Origin: Candidatus Methanoplasma reticulitermitis
Lineage (GTDB): Archaea > Thermoplasmatota > Thermoplasmata > Methanomassiliicoccales > Methanomethylophilaceae
Direction of reading: 5' to 3'
NCBI GenBank assembly: GCA_031287135.1
Contig: JAITTK010000026.1
Location: 1 to 5,312 of the forward strand
Length of the DNA: 5,312 nt
The notes beneath the pieces are model-generated. The model was not told the DNA's origin. It made no database searches and saw only the letters and a list, made by a program, of their open reading frames with translations. The position numbers and the translations under genes are program-made. Positions 1 through 4,516 of this stretch are shown here, piece after piece; the stretch's first letter is position 1, and each line of letters starts with the position of its first letter.

Positions 1-765
1 GGAAAAATGGGTTCTCTGATCATACGGCGTATCCTGGCAACGGAGGGGCTTGTACTATCGGCAGCATTCGATATCGTCAATTTGGGTATGGATGTAGGAG
101 AGGCCATAGGTGTGGGAAAACTGAATGTCCCGGTTTCGGATTCGAATGATCTGTCATCCGTTTTGACGAAAACCGGGACCGATGTCCTTATCGATTTCAC
201 TATCGCTCCCGCGACCGCCGCGAATGCACCTGTTGCCGCCGCTGCCGGGGTCAACCTCATCATCGGGACCACCGGACTCACCGCGGAACAGAAAACGAAT
301 ATCACCGATGCCGTCATTAAGAACAAGGTCGCCGCCGTGATCTCGTCGAACTACTCCATCGGTGTGGGGGTCTTCTTCAAACTCATCAGGGATGCCGCCA
401 AATATCTCGGTAATGACTATGATGTGGAGATAATCGAGGCCCATCACAATCAGAAGAAAGACGCGCCCAGCGGGACGGCGATGACCGCGGCGGAGATAAT
501 CAGCAAAGAGATGGGGGGCAGGGAATTCGTCTTCGGGCGCGAAGGCATATGCCCGCGCGGTAAAGAGATAGGGATCCATGCGGTCAGAGGCGGCGACATA
601 GTCGGTGACCACACCGTGATGTTCATAGGCAACTCCGAACGCATAGAGCTGCGCCACCAAGCCCACACGAGAGAGATCTTCGTAGGCGGAGCAGTCATGG
701 CCGCGAAATGGGTGGTTTCGCAAAAAAAAGGTATAGTCTACTCCATGTCCGATGTATTGGAGTGA
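1..765 (+). CDS. dapB: 4-hydroxy-tetrahydrodipicolinate reductase (DapB), 5'-truncated by window edge
   Basis: DapB reduces 4-hydroxy-tetrahydrodipicolinate to tetrahydrodipicolinate with NAD(P)H, the second committed step of the diaminopimelate/lysine pathway in the cytoplasm. The frame is open from base 1 and begins G-K-M-G, the end of the family's N-terminal nucleotide-binding motif (GxxG[RK]MG). The ATG at base 7 is therefore an internal methionine, and roughly ten N-terminal residues lie outside the window. Further signatures are GTTGLT at 265-282, on the cofactor side, and EAHHNQKKDAPSGTA at 436-480, which carries the catalytic His pair, the Lys and the substrate-binding SGTA. The C-terminal part has RGGDIVGDHTV, then the R-x-x-F-x-x-GAVMAAKWV helix typical of the family. 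It ends in TGA at 763-765. The visible length (254 codons) suits a family of about 250-270 residues. No frameshift is seen. Any operon partners would be upstream, out of view. The family call is very secure. Confidence 0.96.
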   Translation, partial: GKMGSLIIRRILATEGLVLSAAFDIVNLGMDVGEAIGVGKLNVPVSDSNDLSSVLTKTGTDVLIDFTIAPATAANAPVAAAAGVNLIIGTTGLTAEQKTNITDAVIKNKVAAVISSNYSIGVGVFFKLIRDAAKYLGNDYDVEIIEAHHNQKKDAPSGTAMTAAEIISKEMGGREFVFGREGICPRGKEIGIHAVRGGDIVGDHTVMFIGNSERIELRHQAHTREIFVGGAVMAAKWVVSQKKGIVYSMSDVLE

Positions 766-952
766 CGGCCCGTTCCGATCGGTACTGCGATCCATCCGCC
801 GTAACGGGTCCCCCCTTAATCGGAAAACATCGTGTACATCCGCGCCCGGTTCCGATCAGGAAACCTGTCCGGCATGACAGAACGGCAACACATCATGGCC
901 CGTCCGCTGTTCAATCCCGGCTCCGTAAGCTCCTTTGCTTCGGCCGTCGGAA
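766..952. other. convergent intergenic spacer, no gene recognised
   Basis: This 187-bp stretch lies between the stop codons of dapB (+) and the Fic gene (-). It holds only short open frames without ribosome sites or recognisable motifs. A weak inverted repeat pairs CCCGTT (769-774) with AACGGG (803-808), a 6-bp stem with a 28-base loop. A near-direct repeat is also visible (GTTCCGATC at 772-780 and again at 849-857). Neither repeat is followed by a T run, so I do not call a terminator here. Confidence 0.5.
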
Positions 953-2272
953 TCATGCCGGCCCCCTGTTGCCATCCTTTGAGCTTTTTTTCTTTTCCTC
1001 GGATATTGAATAAAGGATTTGATTGCTTCTTTTTCCCGCTTTCTTCACCATGCCGACCTCTTCGAGCTTCATCACATCGGTTCTTGCAGTCTGATAAGTC
1101 ACCTGGAACTTCGATTGCATCTCCTGTATGCTGAACGGTTCGCCGGATTTCATAGCGTCCGCGATCATCATCTTTTGACGCATGTTCAGACAATATCTTT
1201 CTGAAACCGCACTCTCGAATTCTTGTCGTTCCTTCCTTTCGGTCTCGATATATCCTAGAAAATCATCCAATGCTTCCTGCACTTTTTGAAGGTTGAATTT
1301 TATGAAATATGTGATGTCGTTATCGTCTGTCTCCGACAAAAGGTAACTCCAATCGTATTTCGATTTGTTTTTCTTTATTACTCTGGATATGGACAAGAAT
1401 TCGACTATCCGGTAGCCTTTCTTCAGAAGGTACCAATAGAACAACGAACGGGCCAACCTGCCATTGCCGTCGGTGAACGGATGTATGTACCCGATCAGAT
1501 AATGGATCACCGTGCCCTTTATCAACGGATGTGTGAATGTTCCATCGTCATTAACATATTCGCACAGAGCATCGATCGCCCGGGAGATATCCCCGCAATC
1601 TATTGGTGTATGATACACATCGCCTGAGTACAAATCGGACACAACAATGTCATCGGTATTCCGATATCGTCCCTCAAAATCATGATCTTCCATTGTGTTC
1701 TTGGTTATCTCTTTATGGATCTCCAGAATGAGATCCGATGTGAGGTCCCTGTCTTTCGATCCTTTGATTAATCTCATCGCCTCATAATTGTTGAATATCA
1801 TCCACTCGGATCGATCTTTCGGGCGTCTGTTCTCTCTGAGCATTCGTTTTGCCGCCTGTCTCGTCGTGGACGCGCCCTCCATCTGACTGGATGCGATCGC
1901 TTCCTCCATGATGGAACTTATCGAATACATTCTCATTTCCTTTTCATTCAATCCCTTTTCGGGAGAGAGACCGTTCGGGACTCTGATATCAATGTCGTGT
2001 ATGATCTTCTGGAACTCCTCTGTCACCGAATATTTTATCTCGATGTTATCCACACTCACATATCTGAAGTTGTTCTCCCGCATCATTTTCATGAATGCCC
2101 ATACAAGCTCCGGTTCCAGTCCCTCTTCCACTTTATGTCTCAACGTGTCCCAATGCGGATATCCGGAATTATGCCTGGCGGCGGCCTTGATGTATGAAAC
2201 CGGATCCACATCTCGGTTGCCCAGTTCTCTGAATTTTTCTTGTACCGACGGGGGGGTTTTCGGCATTCTCAT
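953..2272 (-). CDS. Fic-domain AMP-transferase, class II (self-inhibited) with C-terminal winged helix
   Basis: Fic proteins usually move AMP from ATP onto a hydroxyl side chain of a target protein; some also remove it. The full active-site motif HPFTDGNGRLAR is at residues 264-275 (bases 1448-1483), including the catalytic His, the ATP-phosphate loop and the terminal Arg. An inhibitory helix motif SSQMEG (residues 128-133, S-x-x-x-E-G) precedes the Fic core, which defines class II. Its Glu is known in the family to block productive ATP binding. Residues about 380-423 (FSIQEM...TYQTARTDVMKLEEVGMV) read as a winged helix-turn-helix, followed by a lysine-rich tail. I chose the ATG at 2272 (439 residues) because AGAGGT lies four bases upstream; an in-frame TTG at 2287 is the alternative. 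No separate antitoxin gene adjoins it, as expected when inhibition is built in. The gene is A+T-richer than its neighbours, suggesting transfer. The target protein is unknown. Confidence 0.93.
   Translation of the reverse strand: MRMPKTPPSVQEKFRELGNRDVDPVSYIKAAARHNSGYPHWDTLRHKVEEGLEPELVWAFMKMMRENNFRYVSVDNIEIKYSVTEEFQKIIHDIDIRVPNGLSPEKGLNEKEMRMYSISSIMEEAIASSQMEGASTTRQAAKRMLRENRRPKDRSEWMIFNNYEAMRLIKGSKDRDLTSDLILEIHKEITKNTMEDHDFEGRYRNTDDIVVSDLYSGDVYHTPIDCGDISRAIDALCEYVNDDGTFTHPLIKGTVIHYLIGYIHPFTDGNGRLARSLFYWYLLKKGYRIVEFLSISRVIKKNKSKYDWSYLLSETDDNDITYFIKFNLQKVQEALDDFLGYIETERKERQEFESAVSERYCLNMRQKMMIADAMKSGEPFSIQEMQSKFQVTYQTARTDVMKLEEVGMVKKAGKRSNQILYSISEEKKKSSKDGNRGPA
985..996 (+). terminator. possible U-rich terminator for dapB, inside the 3' end of the Fic gene
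   Basis: On the plus strand there is a run of seven T, one C, then four T. Archaeal RNA polymerase can stop at oligo-U tracts without a hairpin. This is the first strong T run downstream of dapB, about 220 bases after its stop. On the minus strand the same bases encode the lysine-rich tail of the Fic protein, which may be the only reason the run exists. Confidence 0.25.
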
Positions 2273-2276
2273 TTTT

Positions 2277-2282
2277 ACCTCT
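2277..2282 (-). promoter_or_regulatory. ribosome binding site of the Fic gene
   Basis: Read on the minus strand this is AGAGGT, four bases before the ATG at 2272. It decides between that ATG and the in-frame TTG at 2287, which would place the site inside the gene. A second in-frame ATG two codons later (2266) is less well spaced. Confidence 0.6.
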
Positions 2283-2287
2283 TGCAA

Positions 2288-2330
2288 ATCATTTATGATT
2301 TATAGTAAATTAGTAGCAATCATAAATGAA
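2288..2330 (-). promoter_or_regulatory. twin-palindrome operator-like element at the Fic promoter
   Basis: Two 10-bp palindromes, TCATTTATGA (2289-2298) and TCATAAATGA (2320-2329), are exact reverse complements of each other. With two flanking bases each they form a perfect 12-bp inverted repeat (2289-2300 and 2318-2329) around a 17-bp AT-rich spacer. Their centres are 31 bp apart, close to three helical turns, so two dimers could bind on the same face. The element starts 16 bases before the Fic ATG. Because the Fic protein ends in a winged helix, self-repression is a plausible reading, but no binding is shown. Confidence 0.55.
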
Positions 2331-2334
2331 TTCG

Positions 2335-2342
2335 AATATAAA
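2335..2342 (-). promoter_or_regulatory. candidate TATA box of the Fic gene
   Basis: On the minus strand this reads TTTATATT. A start about 25 bases downstream, near 2312, would give a leader of roughly 40 bases that includes the ribosome site at 2277-2282 and would place the two palindromes on either side of the start point. A second candidate, CTATAAAT at 2298-2305, would put the start only a few bases from the ATG and leave out the ribosome site, so I favour the first. Confidence 0.4.
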
Positions 2343-2350
2343 TAAACATT

Positions 2351-2763
2351 TTACGTCCCCGTGGCGGCATTCCGGATTTCGGTGCATGCCTGTTCCAAGG
2401 TCTTGTGCCTGCCGATTTCCCGGTTCCTGAATGGCACGCATGACGCAAACGCGTGCGGATATCATGGAATCCACTCTCCCTCGGCTTCGTGAGGTGATAT
2501 GTGTGTCTTGCCACGTATCGATCGGGAATCACGTCCGTTTTTGATCGGACCTTATGCCATCCACGCCCTCGGATTCGAACCGGAGGCCGGCCTCGATAAT
2601 CGGTATTCCGTGCCACTCCGCAAGTCCGGCCGTTATCCCGCAGTCTGAATATCTCGAAATCTCCGCTTTCCGGCTTACGTCCGTCCGGGACGCTTCGGAA
2701 TCCTTGAGAGGGTACCCTCTGTCCCGATGGACCTGCCGGCATCCGTATACGTAACGCATGCAT
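2351..2763 (-). pseudogene. possible decayed gene of unknown family
   Basis: The 545 bases between the Fic start and the superoxide reductase stop hold no intact gene. On the minus strand one frame is open from an ATG at 2759 to a TGA at 2529-2531. It has a fairly coding-like stretch (RYSDCGITAGLAEWHGIPII, then EAGLRFESEGVDG). The next coding-like stretch is in another frame, open from 2551: GPIKNGRDSRSIRGKTHISP, then HEAEGEWIP, a TGA at 2462-2464, and then VPFRNREIGRHKTLEQACTE to a TAA at 2351-2353. One frame change near 2535-2555 plus one nonsense change would join them. No start with a ribosome site is present. I do not recognise any family, and open frames arise easily by chance in sequence of this composition. 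Non-coding DNA is the main alternative. Confidence 0.28.
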
Positions 2764-2797
2764 TCTGCCGCGGCATCTTCGGATACGGATACCGTGT

Positions 2798-2811
2798 CGG
2801 CCCGGAGGCCG
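2798..2811 (-). terminator. GC hairpin with UNCG-type tetraloop just after the superoxide reductase gene
   Basis: On the minus strand, seven bases past the superoxide reductase stop, CGGCC-TCCG-GGCCG forms a perfect five-pair GC stem closed by C(UCCG)G, a very stable tetraloop class. No T run follows, so it is more likely a transcript 3'-end or stability element than a classical intrinsic terminator. Confidence 0.3.
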
Positions 2812-2817
2812 TTGGTT

Positions 2818-3210
2818 TCACTGGACGGATTTCCAGTATTTGTGGATGTTACAGAGTTCCCACGCCGTCACGTTCTTCGCGTCAGTCTTGAAGAAAGCCT
2901 CCGGCGCATCGCCAGGGTTGAGGTACTTTCGCATCAACACCCCGTCGGCGCATATCTCGATGTATATGATGTAGTGCTCCGGAAGCATTGGATGTGCCAT
3001 CTCTTTTCCGACTTTCACGAGAACACCGCCGTCCTTACGCTCTATGTAAGGCACATGTTTCTCCGTGGCGAAGTCCGCGGTCTGCGGTTCCAGTTTGGTC
3101 ATCTTCTCTCCGCAGCATATCGGTATCGGTCCCCCTTCGGAATACAGGCCCTCCACATAGTTCTTGCATTTCGAACACATGTAAACTGCTCTTTTCTCAA
3201 TCTTTGGCAT
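2818..3210 (-). CDS. dfx: superoxide reductase, desulfoferrodoxin type (2Fe-SOR)
   Basis: Desulfoferrodoxin reduces superoxide to hydrogen peroxide without making oxygen, in the cytoplasm of anaerobes, taking electrons from rubredoxin-like donors. The 130-residue protein is complete and has both iron sites. The N-terminal desulforedoxin domain has Cys12-x2-Cys15 and adjacent Cys32-Cys33, the rubredoxin-like centre I. The catalytic centre II has Glu50-Lys51-His52 (the EKHVP motif, with the Lys that helps superoxide bind), His73 (HPM), His79 (EHYI), Cys120 and His123 (LCNIH), giving the Fe(His)4Cys site. Length and spacing match the roughly 125-130 residue family. The start at 3210 is supported by GGTGAT five bases upstream. 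It is divergent from the unknown gene at 3300, with an 89-bp spacer holding a promoter for each. No ligand is missing, so it should be active. Whether the N-terminal iron site is functionally needed cannot be judged here. Confidence 0.97.
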   Translation of the reverse strand: MPKIEKRAVYMCSKCKNYVEGLYSEGGPIPICCGEKMTKLEPQTADFATEKHVPYIERKDGGVLVKVGKEMAHPMLPEHYIIYIEICADGVLMRKYLNPGDAPEAFFKTDAKNVTAWELCNIHKYWKSVQ

Positions 3211-3215
3211 ACTGA

Positions 3216-3221
3216 ATCACC
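3216..3221 (-). promoter_or_regulatory. ribosome binding site of the superoxide reductase gene
   Basis: On the minus strand this is GGTGAT, the textbook archaeal complement to the 16S rRNA 3' end, five bases before the ATG at 3210. It fixes the start. Confidence 0.8.
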
Positions 3222-3243
3222 GGGTGTAAATCCCGTTCCGCAG

Positions 3244-3251
3244 TATATTAC
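3244..3251 (-). promoter_or_regulatory. TATA box of the superoxide reductase gene
   Basis: On the minus strand this is GTAATATA. A start about 25 bases downstream falls near 3222, giving a leader of about 12 bases that begins with the ribosome site. That spacing is what an archaeal promoter should show. Confidence 0.5.
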
Positions 3252-3272
3252 ATGTTCGTTGCACTCAAACGG

Positions 3273-3278
3273 TTTATA
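3273..3278 (+). promoter_or_regulatory. TATA box of the 3300 gene, predicting a leaderless mRNA
   Basis: TTTATA sits with its centre about 24 bases before the ATG at 3300, so transcription should begin at or within a few bases of the start codon. There is no ribosome site before that ATG. This also argues against the in-frame upstream ATG at 3252, which lies ahead of this box. Confidence 0.5.
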
Positions 3279-3299
3279 CCTCTTTCAGTATGTAGGATC

Positions 3300-3923
3300 A
3301 TGGACATACCCGCATTTTACTCTGCGTTCAGGGGCGGCGAGGTGATGACGGCACCGGTGAGGATACAGGGATCCGAGATATCATTCGCTTCGGAACCGGC
3401 GAGGTTGGCATATTCCGCAGACGGATCGGAGGATAGGATGCCGATAGCGGTCATAGATGTCAAAGGCCTGGATAAAAGGAAGCTCGACGACCGGCTCCTG
3501 ACGGGAATGAAGTTCCCGGGCAGCGATGTATGGTTCATGACATGCATAGAGGACATCGAGGATGTATTCGATTGTTTCATGGGCGATATCGTCAAGGTCC
3601 TGGTACCATACCACATGACGAGGAATGATCTGGTGATGAAGGAAGTGTACGACATGTCGGACAATTGCATACCGGTAGTTTTCGTTTCCGGAGGGATGGC
3701 CGTGTGCAGGGGGGCCGCAACAAAGGATCTGAAGGATGCGCTGTGCGGACTGACAGAGACGGGGTTCACGGAGATCGCAGTATTCGACACCGACAATACG
3801 TTGAGGCCGGAGGACTGGTCCTCCCTGAGCGGGAGGTCCGGCGGGATCATCCCGTGTGTCAGGGACAGAAATCGGATCCCGGAGGATGCCGGGTTCTACA
3901 ATGTCATATACGGCTTTTCGTGA
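3300..3923 (+). CDS. uncharacterised alpha/beta protein, 207 residues
   Basis: I do not recognise a family with confidence. The protein shows alternating hydrophobic strands and amphipathic helices: MPIAVIDVKG (residues 47-56), SDVWFMTCIEDIEDVFDCF (75-93), IVKVLVPYH (97-105), NCIPVVFVSGG (122-132), KDLKDALCGLTETGFTEIAVF (142-162), and a possible last strand GGIIPCVRD (181-189). The repeated strand-helix layout and a C-terminal GG-bearing stretch faintly recall HisA/HisF-type TIM barrels, but it is shorter than those and shows no phosphate-binding signature I trust. There is no signal peptide or membrane segment, so it is probably cytoplasmic. Six cysteines are scattered, without a CxxC pair. 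I chose ATG 3300 from the TATA spacing; ATG 3252 would add 16 residues (LKRFIPLSVCRI) with no ribosome site. It lies between two redox genes, divergent from superoxide reductase and overlapping the flavoprotein gene tail-to-tail by 20 bp. It is certainly coding; function is unknown. Confidence 0.85.
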   Translation: MDIPAFYSAFRGGEVMTAPVRIQGSEISFASEPARLAYSADGSEDRMPIAVIDVKGLDKRKLDDRLLTGMKFPGSDVWFMTCIEDIEDVFDCFMGDIVKVLVPYHMTRNDLVMKEVYDMSDNCIPVVFVSGGMAVCRGAATKDLKDALCGLTETGFTEIAVFDTDNTLRPEDWSSLSGRSGGIIPCVRDRNRIPEDAGFYNVIYGFS

Positions 3924-4449
3924 TCAGAGAACCGAGGTCGCAGCCGTAATCGAATGACGGTCCGGTAACATCCGATATTTTCTTGTTATCCGTGTCGGGT
4001 ATCTCCAGATGTCCGATCCACTTCATCCCCGCCGTAGCGGAGAATGCCCTGAATATGGACACAGTATTCATGAAATACGGTTCCGGACCGCCGCCGGATA
4101 TCAGGCCGGCCGCATACCGCGGGTGCTCGGTCTTATTGAACCATATCGGCTGGAATCTGTCGATAACGGCCTTTATTACAGAGGAAGGGCCGCTGAAATG
4201 AACGGGCGTGGCAAGAACCAACAGGTCGCTCTCCCGGAAGGCATCGCATATGATGCCCATGTCATCTCGGATGTTGCAGCCATCGTCCCCCGAACAGAAA
4301 CCGCATCCGGTGCAATGGCCTATCCGCATATCGATCGGAAAGACGATCTCCGAAGATACGCCCCGGGTCCCCAGGCCTTTGGAGAAAGAGCGGCACATCT
4401 CCGAGGTGAATCCTCCGTTCCTGCTTCCGCAGATGATCAGGGCCTTCAT
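3904..4449 (-). CDS. iron-sulfur flavoprotein, NADPH-dependent FMN reductase family (Isf-like)
   Basis: Flavodoxin-fold proteins of this family bind FMN. Those with a compact cysteine motif, such as Isf of methanogens, also carry a 4Fe-4S cluster, take electrons from ferredoxin and can pass them to oxygen or peroxide. The 181-residue protein begins MKALIICGSRNGGFTSEM, a beta strand followed by the FMN-phosphate loop. Cys46, Cys49, Cys52 and Cys58 form C-x2-C-x2-C-x5-C, matching the Isf-type motif. LLVLATPVHFSGPSSVIKAV (residues 76-95) leading to DRF is the family's second flavin-binding region. I chose ATG 4449; a TTG at 4458 would add three residues. The TATA element at 4472-4480 lies about 26 bases upstream, predicting a leaderless transcript at this ATG. 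The gene overlaps the 3300 gene tail-to-tail and is divergent from egsA. The family is secure, but the exact electron partner is not visible. A role in oxidative-stress defence with superoxide reductase is inference. Confidence 0.9.
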   Translation of the reverse strand: MKALIICGSRNGGFTSEMCRSFSKGLGTRGVSSEIVFPIDMRIGHCTGCGFCSGDDGCNIRDDMGIICDAFRESDLLVLATPVHFSGPSSVIKAVIDRFQPIWFNKTEHPRYAAGLISGGGPEPYFMNTVSIFRAFSATAGMKWIGHLEIPDTDNKKISDVTGPSFDYGCDLGSLITKSRI

Positions 4450-4471
4450 ACATGACAATATGACAGACTAC

Positions 4472-4480
4472 TTTTATATG
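4472..4480. promoter_or_regulatory. shared TATA element between the flavoprotein gene and egsA
   Basis: TTTTATATG on the plus strand reads CATATAAAA on the minus strand. Both readings resemble an archaeal TATA box. On the minus strand it lies about 26 bases before ATG 4449 (leaderless). On the plus strand a start near 4502 would give a leader of about 15 bases containing AGAGGG ahead of the egsA GTG. No other good box lies in the 67-bp spacer. Confidence 0.5.
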
Positions 4481-4505
4481 TTCTGAAACAATTAAGACAG
4501 CCGTC

Positions 4506-4511
4506 AGAGGG
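4506..4511 (+). promoter_or_regulatory. ribosome binding site of egsA
   Basis: AGAGGG lies five bases before the GTG at 4517 and supports it over the in-frame ATG at 4544, which has no such site. Confidence 0.55.
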
Positions 4512-4516
4512 ATATT

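Noticed and set aside
7..9. ATG at base 7 as the dapB start
   Set aside because: The codons before it continue the frame and supply the G-K of the conserved GKMG motif, so the true start is upstream of the window.
154..795. 213-codon open frame on the minus strand
   Set aside because: It is antisense to dapB and shows only mirror-frame composition, with no motif or start signal.
816..1193. 125-codon minus-strand frame reaching past the Fic stop into the dapB spacer
   Set aside because: Most of it is an alternate frame of the Fic 3' end. The unique part (816-952) has no ribosome site, motif or plausible fold.
2462..2464. In-frame TGA in the decayed tract as a recoded codon (selenocysteine or pyrrolysine)
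   Set aside because: Pyrrolysine uses TAG, not TGA. No selenocysteine insertion structure is evident, and a frame change is needed nearby anyway, so decay or non-coding DNA is simpler.
2555..2600. tRNA-like T arm: GGTTCGAATCC on the minus strand, flanked by CCTC and GAGG
   Set aside because: The box-B sequence is perfect, but the stem needs a bulged C. The following seven bases have no matching 5' acceptor strand 65-100 bases upstream, and no anticodon arm could be drawn. It also falls in an open frame. Probably chance; a tRNA scan would settle it.
2758..3345. 195-codon open frame on the plus strand
   Set aside because: It lies almost wholly antisense to the superoxide reductase gene, whose metal ligands are all present. 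It has no ribosome site and no recognisable motif.
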